NCBI GenBank assembly: GCA_964392725.1
Contig: CAYMPW010000004.1
Coordinates: forward strand, 1 to 64,000
Source of the DNA: CAYMPW01 sp964392725
GTDB taxonomy: Archaea > Thermoplasmatota > Thermoplasmata > Methanomassiliicoccales > Methanomethylophilaceae
Reading direction: 5' to 3'
Length of the DNA stretch: 64,000 nucleotides
In this document: in pieces, positions 1 through 11,201 of the stretch
Layout: the number at the start of each line of letters is the position of its first letter
How positions within the stretch are numbered: the stretch's first letter is position 1
The notes under the pieces: model-generated
Seen by the model: the letters and a program-made list of their open reading frames with translations, nothing else
Database searches by the model: none
What the model was told of the DNA's origin: nothing
Position numbers and translations under genes: made by a program

Positions 1-2755
<2,755 letters not shown>

Positions 2756-2871
2756 CGCTGGGGTGTGGTCTAGCAGTTAAACAGGTTGCGCATGAAAATT
2801 CTCATCTTCCAATAATGTCTTCATTTGAATTTACGTTTTTATTTTATTATATTTTACGTTACATCGAATGA

Positions 2872-3540
2872 TTGAAATATAGCCAGGATTTACATTGTTT
2901 TATGACAGTGGAAACCATAGGGCCATTTCATCCATATGATTCGAATATCCATTTGATCATCGGAACAAAGACTGCATTAATTGATGCAGGAACAGGTTTG
3001 TCCGATAGACCAATTTCCGAGATTCGTAAATTATTGAATGGTCGTCCTTTGGATTATCTTATCTTGACACATTGTCATTTTGATCATATCGGTGGAGCGG
3101 AAGCTATCATAAACGAATTTTCTCCGCAAGTATTTGCAGGAAAATATGATGCTGAGGCTATCCGTATTGTAGATCAAAGATATGTTTTGAATGATATGTT
3201 CAACAATTCTTTGAATGGAATCGCTGTAGAAGATCTCTCAGATGGAGAGGTAATAGATTTAGAGGATCACAGGTTGCGTGTAATAGAAACACCGGGGCAC
3301 ACCATCGGTAGCATATGTTTATTCGATGAGTGTACGCATGATCTGTTCTCAGGAGATACCGTCTTTAAAGATGGTATCGGTAGAACAGACTTCCCAGGAG
3401 GCTCTACAACAGAACTCCTTTTATCCTTGAAGAGATTAGCAACATTCAGAATCAATGGTTTGTATTCAGGTCATGGAAACAATAAAACATCAAATGGCAA
3501 CGAATCAATCAACAATGGAATAATGATGGTGGGATACTAA
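2872..3540 (+). CDS. MBL-fold metallo-hydrolase
   Basis: Metallo-beta-lactamase-fold hydrolase, 222 aa from TTG 2872 or 212 aa from ATG 2902. The HxHxDH metal motif is at residues 67-72 (H67, H69, D71, H72), with H143 in PGHT, D162 in SGDT and H201 in YSGHG completing a two-metal site. The family includes glyoxalase II-like thiolesterases and other hydrolases; the substrate cannot be read from the sequence. A TATA-like stretch (TTTATTATATTTTA, about 2841-2854) would place transcription start near the TTG, so a leaderless TTG start is possible, but the ATG gives a more usual N-terminus. The stop sits one base before the next gene, suggesting co-transcription. Confidence 0.85.
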   Translation: MKYSQDLHCFMTVETIGPFHPYDSNIHLIIGTKTALIDAGTGLSDRPISEIRKLLNGRPLDYLILTHCHFDHIGGAEAIINEFSPQVFAGKYDAEAIRIVDQRYVLNDMFNNSLNGIAVEDLSDGEVIDLEDHRLRVIETPGHTIGSICLFDECTHDLFSGDTVFKDGIGRTDFPGGSTTELLLSLKRLATFRINGLYSGHGNNKTSNGNESINNGIMMVGY

Positions 3541-3541
3541 C

Positions 3542-4183
3542 ATGAAAGTAGCAAAGTGTGAATGTAAGGATGGAACATTGAACGGACAATGTTTGGACGC
3601 GATTGCAACAGCAGCAGAAGATGTTGCAGCTGGTAATTTGATCGTATATCCAACAGAAACCGTCTATGGTATAGGGGCAGACATATACAATCAGAGTGCA
3701 ATCAAAGAATTGTTCATCGCAAAGAAGAGGCCCTTTGATATGCCTCTTTCAGTTGCAGTTGCAGATAAGAAAATGATGGAAGAAATCGCAGTATTAGATG
3801 AGAACGCAGAGAAGCTCATAGATGCATTCCTCCCCGGACCTCTTACAATCATTATTAAGAAAAAACCCATTGTGCCAGATATCGTAACATCTATGTCTCA
3901 GAAGGTGGGTATTCGTATTCCAGATCACCCTGTTGCATTGGAGCTTATTCGTCGCACAGGTCCATTGGTTGCAACATCTGCAAATATTCATTCACACCCT
4001 GATGCAACATGTGCAAACACAGCCATAGAAGATTTTGGATCCTCTGTAAAAACATACATTGATTGTGGAGAATGTACATTGGGTCAGCCTTCTACAATCG
4101 TTTGGTTGATGGATGGAGAAGTAGAAATCATTCGCCAGGGAGCAATATCTCGCGAAAAGATCGAGGAAGTCCTCAAATGTTAA
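3542..4183 (+). CDS. L-threonylcarbamoyladenylate synthase (Sua5/YrdC family)
   Basis: Makes threonylcarbamoyl-AMP from threonine, bicarbonate and ATP for the t6A37 modification of ANN-decoding tRNAs. At 213 aa it is a stand-alone YrdC domain without the C-terminal Sua5 extension. Family signatures seen are TETVYGIGAD (nucleotide and substrate entry, about residues 39-48), the basic KKRPFDMPLSV segment and the late ATSANIHSHPDA loop. ATG 3542 follows the previous stop by one base. Its last 7 nt overlap the start of the methionine aminopeptidase gene, so the two are likely translationally coupled. Confidence 0.9.
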   Translation: MKVAKCECKDGTLNGQCLDAIATAAEDVAAGNLIVYPTETVYGIGADIYNQSAIKELFIAKKRPFDMPLSVAVADKKMMEEIAVLDENAEKLIDAFLPGPLTIIIKKKPIVPDIVTSMSQKVGIRIPDHPVALELIRRTGPLVATSANIHSHPDATCANTAIEDFGSSVKTYIDCGECTLGQPSTIVWLMDGEVEIIRQGAISREKIEEVLKC

Positions 4184-5067
4184 CTTCAGAACAGTTAAAC
4201 AAACTTCGTAAAGCCGGAGAAGTTGCAGGTAATGCAAGGGAACTCGGTATGGAATTGGTCCATGAAGGGGGTAAACTATACGATGTTGCGCAAGAAGTCG
4301 AAGGTTACATCCGTGAACATGGATGTGGATTGGCCTTCCCCTGTAATATCAGTTTAAACGAGATTGCAGCGCATTACACACCATCCGTCAATGACAAATC
4401 CGTATTCGAACTCGGAGACGTCGTTAAGATTGATTGTGGGGCAGAATTAGACGGTTATGTCGGCGATACAGCAGGAACTGTAGAAGTCGGTACCAAAAGA
4501 TATACCGATTTGATCAGAACTTCCAAAGACGCACGTGATACAGTTGCAGAGTTCATCGGTGCCGGTTGCCCTATCAACGAAATTGGACGTGCTGTTGAAA
4601 TGCGTATCAGAGCAGATGGATTCAGTCCTGTTGAAAATCTTACAGGCCACCAAATCGAACCATACAATTTACATGCAGGACTTTCAATTCCCAGTTATGA
4701 TAATGGAAATACAGACAAACTTCTTCCAGGCATGGTAATTGCTGTAGAACCCTTTGCAACCAACGGTGCCGGAGCAATTAAAGAAGGTCGTCCGGGGAAC
4801 ATAGTTCGCATTCTAAGAGAACGTCCAATCGCAGATCCTAAAGCACAGGAATTTTACGAGTATGTAAAAGGAGAGTTCAAAACATTTCCGTTTTGTGCAA
4901 GAAGTTGTGATTTCCCCGACGCGGAAAAACACGTTCGTAATTTAATCAGACACGGAATTCTTTCAAGCTATTCTCAGCTCGTAGAAGTGCGCGGAGGCAT
5001 CGTTTCTCAGCACGAATACACATTTTACATCGGAGAATCCCGTGGCGAAGTGACAACTTTACCGTGA
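4177..5067 (+). CDS. map: Type II methionine aminopeptidase
   Basis: Removes the initiator methionine from nascent proteins; 296 aa, normal for archaeal type II enzymes. Metal-binding blocks are seen in order: DCGAELDGYVGDTAG (two aspartates), GHQIEPYNLHAG (histidine), AVEPFATNGAG (glutamate) and the C-terminal QHEYTFYI (last glutamate). The frame is open further upstream to 4063, but that stretch overlaps the previous gene in another frame. ATG 4177, with a GAGGAAG Shine-Dalgarno at 4163-4169 and the expected N-terminus MLTSEQLNKLRKAGEVAG, is chosen. Overlaps the Sua5-family gene by 7 nt. Confidence 0.95.
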   Translation: MLTSEQLNKLRKAGEVAGNARELGMELVHEGGKLYDVAQEVEGYIREHGCGLAFPCNISLNEIAAHYTPSVNDKSVFELGDVVKIDCGAELDGYVGDTAGTVEVGTKRYTDLIRTSKDARDTVAEFIGAGCPINEIGRAVEMRIRADGFSPVENLTGHQIEPYNLHAGLSIPSYDNGNTDKLLPGMVIAVEPFATNGAGAIKEGRPGNIVRILRERPIADPKAQEFYEYVKGEFKTFPFCARSCDFPDAEKHVRNLIRHGILSSYSQLVEVRGGIVSQHEYTFYIGESRGEVTTLP

Positions 5068-5102
5068 ACTTTAAAAACAAAGTCGGTTATGGGGGATTGA
5101 AC

Positions 5103-5187
5103 GCCGGAGTTGCCAAGCCTGGTCAAAGGCGATGGACTCAAGATCCATTCCCGTAGGGGTTCACCGGTTCGAATCCGGTCTCCGGCA
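5103..5187 (+). tRNA. tRNA-Leu (anticodon CAA)
   Basis: An 85-nt class II tRNA. Acceptor arms GCCGGAG and CTCCGGC pair fully and A5187 is the discriminator base. The anticodon loop CTCAAGA gives CAA, and a long variable arm (CCCGTAGGGG region) and T-loop GGTTCGAATCC follow. CCA is not encoded. No intron. Confidence 0.95.
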
Positions 5188-5192
5188 CTCAT

Positions 5193-5223
5193 CCCCTCTT
5201 AATTATATTATATAAGATAGGGG
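5193..5223 (+). terminator. Weak hairpin after tRNA-Leu
   Basis: CCCCT (5193-5197) and AGGGG (5219-5223) bracket an AT-rich stretch with an inner CTTA/TAAG pairing, between the tRNA and the rps13 promoter. It may help end or process the tRNA transcript. Confidence 0.3.
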
Positions 5224-5226
5224 AAG

Positions 5227-5384
5227 CTTTTTAAATAGTGAGAGTATCCTCGAAATTACGTAAACTCATGACCCATCGGAGATTTTCTCCGGCGAACAAT
5301 GAGTGCGCAAACTTGATTCGTTAAGATTTTGGTTATGCGCATGACTACTTCTCCTTCGGGAGAACATTTACGGAGGAACATATC
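5227..5384 (+). promoter_or_regulatory. Promoter and structured leader of the rps13 operon
   Basis: A TATA box (TTTTTAAATA, 5227-5236) predicts transcription start near 5258, leaving a leader of about 125 nt, long for this compact genome. It contains a perfect 6-bp hairpin CGGAGA-TTT-TCTCCG (5277-5291) and a 6-bp TTCG-capped hairpin TTCTCC-TTCG-GGAGAA (5349-5364) close to the Shine-Dalgarno CGGAGGA (5371-5377). An 18-codon ATG frame (5268-5324, TAA stop) lies at the 5' end and covers the first hairpin. Confidence 0.55.
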
Positions 5385-5864
5385 ATGGCAAAAGAAAAGA
5401 AAGGTGCTCAGCCTGAAGTCGATGAGAACTTCAACTACATCGTACGTATCGCAAGCAGCGATATCGATGGTTTGAAGAGAACAGATATCGGCCTCCAGAG
5501 CATCAAAGGTATTGGAAAAAGGGCATCTCAGATTATTGTCAAAAAGGCAAAAATCGACCCTGCAGCAAAGATCGGTGCACTCGAAGACTCCAAAGTCAAA
5601 GAGCTTGAAAATCTCGTTGTTACATACGTCGAGTACGTACCCAACTGGGTTATCAACAGGCAGATGGATTACGAATCCGGAGCAGATATGCACCTTATCG
5701 GAAACGATCTCGAACTCATTCAGAAAGATGATATCAACAGAATGAAGATGATCCGCTGTTACCGCGGTATCAGGCACGAGACTCGCCACAAGGTAAGAGG
5801 TCAGAGAACTCGTTCGAACGGCAGGCGCGGACTCACAATGGGAGTCCAGAGAAGGTCAAAGTGA
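5385..5864 (+). CDS. rps13: 30S ribosomal protein S13 (uS13)
   Basis: Small-subunit head protein that contacts the P-site tRNA and the central bridge to 50S; 159 aa, typical for archaea. Family features seen are the helix-hairpin-helix segment around SIKGIGKRASQIIV and the basic C-terminal tail (RHKVRGQRTRSNGRRG) that reaches towards tRNA. First gene of S13-S4-S11-rpoD, the archaeal equivalent of the bacterial alpha operon. Start ATG 5385 has a strong CGGAGGA ribosome site. An unusual leader precedes it. Confidence 0.98.
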   Translation: MAKEKKGAQPEVDENFNYIVRIASSDIDGLKRTDIGLQSIKGIGKRASQIIVKKAKIDPAAKIGALEDSKVKELENLVVTYVEYVPNWVINRQMDYESGADMHLIGNDLELIQKDDINRMKMIRCYRGIRHETRHKVRGQRTRSNGRRGLTMGVQRRSK

Positions 5865-5874
5865 GGTGTTTTAA

Positions 5875-6522
5875 ATGGGAGATCCTAAATTTTCACGCAG
5901 ATCTTACGACACTCCTTCCCACCCTTGGCAGGGCGAGAGGATCAAGTCGGAAGCAATCGTAGTTAACCAGTTCGGTCTTAAGAACAAAACAGAACTCTGG
6001 AAAGCTCAGACAATTCTCAGAAATTTCAGAAAACAGTCCAGAGAACTCCAGGCACGTCTTAGAATCGGTGATGCACAGGCAAAGAAGGAAGCAGATGCTC
6101 TCCTTAACAAGTGCGGTCGCATCGGTGTCCTTCCTACAGATGGAACACTCAACGACATCTTGACACTCTCTGAAGAAAGCATTCTTTCACGCAGGCTTCA
6201 GACCGTTGTATTCGAAAAAGGTCTTGCAACAACCATCGGCCAGGCTAGGCAGATGATCGTTCACGGACACATTCACATCAACGGACACAGAGTAAACATT
6301 CCCGGTTACATCGTCACCAGGGCAGAAGAAGCATCCGTCGAATACGACCCCGCTTCACCCTTCACAGACGATATGCACCCTATGAGACTTTCCGCAGAAG
6401 AAGCCGCAGCCCAGGCAGCAGCAAAAGCTGAAGCCCAGGCAGCAAAGGATGCAGAAGACGCAGCAGCAGCAAAAGCTGATGCAGAAGAAGCAGGAATCAC
6501 AGCAGAGGATGGTGAAAACTGA
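5875..6522 (+). CDS. rps4: 30S ribosomal protein S4 (uS4)
   Basis: Primary 16S-binding assembly protein; 215 aa. The S4 RNA-binding domain is seen around residues 100-150 (SRRLQTVVFEKGLATTIGQARQMIVHGHI). From about residue 175 it has an alanine/glutamate-rich acidic tail (EEAAAQAAAKAEAQAAKDAE and onward), which makes it some 35 aa longer than a usual archaeal S4; the tail is probably flexible and its role is unknown. Ten-base gap from rps13, and its TGA overlaps the ATG of rps11 by one base. In bacteria S4 represses its own operon; whether that applies here is open. Confidence 0.97.
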   Translation: MGDPKFSRRSYDTPSHPWQGERIKSEAIVVNQFGLKNKTELWKAQTILRNFRKQSRELQARLRIGDAQAKKEADALLNKCGRIGVLPTDGTLNDILTLSEESILSRRLQTVVFEKGLATTIGQARQMIVHGHIHINGHRVNIPGYIVTRAEEASVEYDPASPFTDDMHPMRLSAEEAAAQAAAKAEAQAAKDAEDAAAAKADAEEAGITAEDGEN

Positions 6523-6914
6523 TGGCAGCAGAACCTAAGTGGGGCATTGCGAACATTTACGCAAGCTACAACAACATCATGATTACCCTTACGGATATCA
6601 CCGGAGCAGAAACAATCACAAAAGCCACTGGTGGAATGGTTGTTAAACAGGCAAAGGATGAATCTTCACCTTATGCGGCACAGAGAGCAGCTGAAAAGAT
6701 TGCAGAAGTCGCTAAAGAAAGGGACATCATCGGAATCCACGTCAAAGTACGTGCACCCGGTGGAAACAAGTCAACATCCCCCGGTCCTGGAGCACAGGCA
6801 GCAATCCGTGCTCTCGCAAGGGCAGGTCTCAGGATCGGCCGCATCGAGGATGTTACACCCATCCCCCACGATGGAACCAAGAAAAGTGGCGGACGTAGAG
6901 GACGCAGGGTCTGA
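6522..6914 (+). CDS. rps11: 30S ribosomal protein S11 (uS11)
   Basis: Platform protein of the 30S subunit near the E site; 130 aa, the normal length. Recognised from IANIYASYNNIMITLTDITG at the start and the glycine/arginine-rich end PHDGTKKSGGRRGRRV. Its ATG shares one base with the stop of rps4, so translation is coupled. Followed by rpoD after 12 nt. Confidence 0.98.
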   Translation: MAAEPKWGIANIYASYNNIMITLTDITGAETITKATGGMVVKQAKDESSPYAAQRAAEKIAEVAKERDIIGIHVKVRAPGGNKSTSPGPGAQAAIRALARAGLRIGRIEDVTPIPHDGTKKSGGRRGRRV

Positions 6915-6926
6915 GGAGGTCTGACT

Positions 6927-7760
6927 ATGGACATTGAAACAATCGAAATGACAGAGAGGAAAGCAAGATTCGTTCTTAGAAACTCCTCGCCTGCCATGGC
7001 AAATGCACTCAGGAGGACAATGTTGTCCAACATCCCTAAAATGGCAATCGATCGCGTGGAATTCCACCTCGGTCCCATTATGGTTGATGATAAAGAGTAT
7101 GAGAGCGTTACGCCCTTGTTCGACGAGATCGTAGCCCACAGGTTGGGTATGGTCCCTGTGCCCACAGACTACCAGCTCTTTACCACACAGGACAAATGTG
7201 TCTGCAACGGTGAAGGCTGCCCCAGCTGTACAATCATGTACAGTCTGAACAAGATCGGCCCGTGTACAGTTTATTCAGGAGACTTAATGCCTCTTGGAAA
7301 TCCTGACCTCAAAGTCAAAGACGAGAGAATACCTATTGTCGAACTCAACGACGACCAGGCAGTTCTTATTTACGCAATCGCAGTAATGGGAACCGCAAAA
7401 CAGCACGTAAAGTGGCAGGTCGCAAACGGAGTAGGTTACAAGTATCTCCCGATCATAACCATTGATCCTATGTTAGAATCAAGTTCTGAAACACTCAAGT
7501 GTGCAGAACTGTGTCCTAAGAAGGTCTTCGACGTTGAAGGTGGCATCCTTGTAGCTAAACGCCCCCTTGACTGTACTTTGTGCCACACTTGCACAGAAAA
7601 GGTCGATGGAAGCGGAGTACTTGTAGAATCATCCGATAAAGATTTTGTATTCAAATTCGAAACCGATGGTTCACTCACAGCACAGGATTGTCTTAACAAG
7701 GCATTGGAAATCCTCTCAGAGGATGCTGCAAGCCTTGAAAGTCAGATCGACGCACTTTAA
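6927..7760 (+). CDS. rpoD: DNA-directed RNA polymerase subunit D, ferredoxin-domain type
   Basis: Archaeal counterpart of bacterial alpha and eukaryotic Rpb3; assembles with subunit L as the polymerase platform. 277 aa. An insert domain has C192, C196 (followed by P), C216, C219 and C222, which matches one complete [4Fe-4S] site of a two-cluster ferredoxin fold; the cysteines for a second cluster are missing. A separate group C91, C93, C98 and C101 could bind zinc or iron-sulfur. Last gene of the ribosomal operon; Shine-Dalgarno GAGGTC at 6913-6918. A strong hairpin terminator follows. Confidence 0.97.
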   Translation: MDIETIEMTERKARFVLRNSSPAMANALRRTMLSNIPKMAIDRVEFHLGPIMVDDKEYESVTPLFDEIVAHRLGMVPVPTDYQLFTTQDKCVCNGEGCPSCTIMYSLNKIGPCTVYSGDLMPLGNPDLKVKDERIPIVELNDDQAVLIYAIAVMGTAKQHVKWQVANGVGYKYLPIITIDPMLESSSETLKCAELCPKKVFDVEGGILVAKRPLDCTLCHTCTEKVDGSGVLVESSDKDFVFKFETDGSLTAQDCLNKALEILSEDAASLESQIDAL

Positions 7761-7775
7761 ACAATTTCAATTTAC

Positions 7776-7799
7776 TCGACCCCTGTGAGCAGGGGTCGA
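7776..7799 (+). terminator. Terminator hairpin after rpoD
   Basis: A 10-bp stem TCGACCCCTG / CAGGGGTCGA with a TGAG loop, followed by a T-rich run (CCTTTGTTTTT). It lies between the converging rpoD and polymerase D genes and may serve both strands. Confidence 0.75.
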
Positions 7800-7826
7800 A
7801 ACCTTTGTTTTTAAGAATTAAAATAT

Positions 7827-10800
7827 TCAGAAGAAATCTGAAAGTTTGCACTTTTTTATTTTATCGTTATTAAAAATAGAATCCATACTCATTTCAAGAA
7901 TTTCTATTCTTTCTTTGGTATAGTTATCAACACCATATTTCTCACTCATTTCTTTTGAGACGCCAAGATATTTTTTTACACTGGCTTCGTGAACAGTTAG
8001 GGTGAGATTATGTCCGCAATTCGTGCATCTTCCAGAAAGTGGAATTCTACGATATTTGGATCCACATCTTGTACAACGCATTGTTTGTGCAGAGAAACTT
8101 CTAAGATTTCCAATCATATCGGGCATAAGATGTTTATTAATAACTCTTGATGCAACATCTTTTTCATCAACAGCACGAATTTTTTTTCCAAGGTATAATT
8201 GAGCATCCATTTTATCTCTCATACTTTCCAAGGTTGTGTATGCAGAATGTTTAGGCCCCTCTGAGATATCATTGGTATCGTGAGTAAATCCAATTTCTTC
8301 ATATTGTCTATATGTTCCTACACGTCCACTTATAAGATCCATTATTTTTTCAACATCTTTCGGATCTTTCATTTCCATGGCCGCGTTATAAAATTCTAGT
8401 GGATACTCTCTAAGACAATCTATGTTATGAGCTTCTTTATCAATTTCATTTGGATCAAGTCTTGTTGTAAGAACAAGAGGGGCATCCATGAGACCTCCAC
8501 GCCTATTTGGCATGAAAAGTTTGGAGAAATTCAACAAACCATCCAGCATAAGGATGATACTGTCTTCATCACCGTCACAGTTTCTTCTTTTTGCAGCATG
8601 GAAAAATGGATGTGCTAGGCCTCCAAATGCACCTGTGTATCCAATGATGCGGCAGAGAATTCCACCCGATGTATGAGGTGCTAATCCAATACCAAGATGG
8701 CCTATCAAATCTTTACGATTTTCTGCAAAATAATATCTGTCTAAACCATAGAATTTTTCCAATTCATCATCTACAAATTTAGCTACACGAACCATAAAGT
8801 CTCCACAATTGCGAGATGGGATAAAATCTTGAACTTTTAATTCACATATTTGTTCTCCATCTATAAGTGGATCTCCATTCCAATCATGTGTATATCCAAG
8901 TTCGTGAGCCTTTTCAATATCCAATTCTATTTCTCTAGGTCTAAAATGTGTTAGAGGGATATCGGTCATATCAAAACGAATAGTTCCATCTTTGTTTACA
9001 ATAATATCATGTTTAGCTCTAAGAATCCCTTTTTCTAAATCTTCCGGAACATGAGTTTTTGAAGTCAGTTCTTCTAAGCATTTGATCTCATCCGGTGCTC
9101 TTTCTTTTAGTAATTCAAGAGAGGATTTTAATTCGTTCCCCAAATCTAAATTCATTTTGTTGTCTCTGCCCTTCTCCTCGTAATATGTGTGATTTCCGCA
9201 TTCTCTACACCATGTGCGGTATGTTGAGATTCTACAATTTTTACAGAATCTGTATCCAAGGGTTGGAAGATACTCTGATTTTTCATTGGAAGTTTTTCTT
9301 ATATTATCATATTTTTTAAGAGTGGTAACAGCACTTTTAATTTCTCTTTTTACATCTGGGTCTTTACCAATAGGGAAAAGAACATGTGCACCGGGTGCCA
9401 TTTTACGTTCTTTTGCTTTTTCCGGACGGGCCATTCTAGTTCCGACACGAGTGCGAGCTCTTGCTCTAACTTCAATGCCCAACGCATTACTAACAGCGTC
9501 TAAACTCAAACCTTCCAAAGGTGTCTTTTTTGATATGGATCCATTTTTAACTTCCAATCCAAGACCTTCAATAAGTGGAAGTGATAATATTTCTGAAACA
9601 TTTATGATATTGTCTCTAACTGTGTGTAATGCCCCTAAATCTTCCAATGTAAGTTTACTCTCAGATTCTTGAGGGATATGTAATGAACCATCATACGATC
9701 CATTGATTGCAATATATTCTGCTAATGATGAGAGGCGTGAAGTTTCAACATCGTACCAAAATAAATTGTATTTTGGATGGAGTGGAATTCCAATTTCACA
9801 CGACATCTGCTTGGCACGCTCATAAGTTGGATCATTCCAATCTTCTGGAAGAGAATCCGTTTTAGAGAGAATTTCTTGTTTATGCCATTCGATTGGATAT
9901 CCACAGGGTACAAGCATGTGGTTATTCTCTGAAAATTCACCAAACGGAATTAATATTTCTCCATTATCTATAATTTCAGAGATCTCATTTTTTACAGCTA
10001 TAACTTCTTCTTTCGTATCGCAGTAAATTAAATCTCCATTGTTCAAAAGGAGAATCGGACCTTCAATGGTATTGCAGGGAGTAACAACACAAGCTTTTCC
10101 CGGACGTTCTATTTTTACCTGGGTTCCAAGTGCCATAAATTCGTCCATGGCATACATGCTCGCGGGATTAAATGCCAAAGATGCTAACCCTGATGTTCTG
10201 GCTCTTCCATACCTTAATCTAAATCCTCCAACCTTGGAAGGGTGACTAAAAATAGGTCTTCCCGCAACAATATCTTTGATGTATTTCTCTGCGGGTTCCA
10301 CTTTCTTTTCTTTAGGGCCGTCTGAATCGTCTTTTACTTTGTGGGAATCGATATATTCTCCAATAAATTCCCAACCTTCTAATTCTAATTTATCAACGTG
10401 TTTTTTGATTTTAGAAGCTTTTTGACATAAACCTTCTGCAATAACAAGACATGCACCGCCACGAACTTTGTTCGTTTCTATGCGCTCCAAATCTCTGTAT
10501 CCGGATATTTCTACGTTTTCCGTACCTTCTCCATCGATACAAACAGGGCAGTTTTTTACGATAAGATTAATTTCCTGAGGTGTAGGAACGTACTGAAGAT
10601 GTTGTGCTTGCTTATACAACGGAATTTCTTCATCAAATCTGGCAATTTCCTTTTCTGTAGGAATATATTTTCCGATATTGAGTTCACGTCTTACAACGTC
10701 TGCGATAAGAACACTCATTGCTTGTCCGGTTCCACCGGCTGCACGGATGGGTCCTGCGAAAACTAAGTCGACATAGTTTGTCCCATCATAGTTTTTCATA

Positions 10801-11201
10801 ATTTTTGTGGCAGCAATACCTTCCAAAGGCGCTACAAGGATACCTTCTGTAAGAACGGCTAAACCAACTCTTACAGCTCTGTCAATAGCTATTTCCATGC
10901 TTTCAGCAGGTCTTTTTGCAACTTCTTTTGCAACAATCAGTGAAACAAGTTCTCTGTTTCCATATTCATCTGTAAGTCTACGAATGTCTTCTGCAATGCC
11001 TTCGACATTATAATCTTCCAAAAGTTTTTCCACACGTGACGCAAGGTCTTCGGCACGGGGGATTTCCACTCTTATTTCTGGATCTCTCCCGCGCCTGCGC
11101 GCTGCTGTAGCTATATTGTAACAATTATCATTTTCATCAGACAAACGTTTGAAGTACTCTGCCATTTCAGAGCTCATCGCGACTTGTCCGGGCATATTCA
11201 T
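7827..11201 (-). CDS. polC: DNA polymerase D large subunit DP2
   Basis: Catalytic subunit of the archaeal replicative D-family DNA polymerase; works with the small exonuclease subunit DP1, which is not in the window. 1124 aa. The double-psi beta-barrel catalytic block is seen near residues 870-890 (NCDGDEDSIILMLDG), and zinc motifs near 654-670 (CKNC..CREC) and 1041-1061 (CTRC..CTNC). The length shows that no intein is present, although DP2 is a common intein host. ATG overlaps the stop of the upstream GTPase gene by 4 nt (ATGA), so the two are coupled. Confidence 0.97.
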   Translation of the reverse strand: MNMPGQVAMSSEMAEYFKRLSDENDNCYNIATAARRRGRDPEIRVEIPRAEDLASRVEKLLEDYNVEGIAEDIRRLTDEYGNRELVSLIVAKEVAKRPAESMEIAIDRAVRVGLAVLTEGILVAPLEGIAATKIMKNYDGTNYVDLVFAGPIRAAGGTGQAMSVLIADVVRRELNIGKYIPTEKEIARFDEEIPLYKQAQHLQYVPTPQEINLIVKNCPVCIDGEGTENVEISGYRDLERIETNKVRGGACLVIAEGLCQKASKIKKHVDKLELEGWEFIGEYIDSHKVKDDSDGPKEKKVEPAEKYIKDIVAGRPIFSHPSKVGGFRLRYGRARTSGLASLAFNPASMYAMDEFMALGTQVKIERPGKACVVTPCNTIEGPILLLNNGDLIYCDTKEEVIAVKNEISEIIDNGEILIPFGEFSENNHMLVPCGYPIEWHKQEILSKTDSLPEDWNDPTYERAKQMSCEIGIPLHPKYNLFWYDVETSRLSSLAEYIAINGSYDGSLHIPQESESKLTLEDLGALHTVRDNIINVSEILSLPLIEGLGLEVKNGSISKKTPLEGLSLDAVSNALGIEVRARARTRVGTRMARPEKAKERKMAPGAHVLFPIGKDPDVKREIKSAVTTLKKYDNIRKTSNEKSEYLPTLGYRFCKNCRISTYRTWCRECGNHTYYEEKGRDNKMNLDLGNELKSSLELLKERAPDEIKCLEELTSKTHVPEDLEKGILRAKHDIIVNKDGTIRFDMTDIPLTHFRPREIELDIEKAHELGYTHDWNGDPLIDGEQICELKVQDFIPSRNCGDFMVRVAKFVDDELEKFYGLDRYYFAENRKDLIGHLGIGLAPHTSGGILCRIIGYTGAFGGLAHPFFHAAKRRNCDGDEDSIILMLDGLLNFSKLFMPNRRGGLMDAPLVLTTRLDPNEIDKEAHNIDCLREYPLEFYNAAMEMKDPKDVEKIMDLISGRVGTYRQYEEIGFTHDTNDISEGPKHSAYTTLESMRDKMDAQLYLGKKIRAVDEKDVASRVINKHLMPDMIGNLRSFSAQTMRCTRCGSKYRRIPLSGRCTNCGHNLTLTVHEASVKKYLGVSKEMSEKYGVDNYTKERIEILEMSMDSIFNNDKIKKCKLSDFF

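Noticed and set aside
4063..4176. N-terminal extension of methionine aminopeptidase
   Set aside because: It overlaps the Sua5-family gene in another frame; the conserved start with a ribosome site is at 4177.
7827..11201. Intein in DNA polymerase D large subunit
   Set aside because: The protein is of uninterrupted family length and no splicing-domain motifs are seen.
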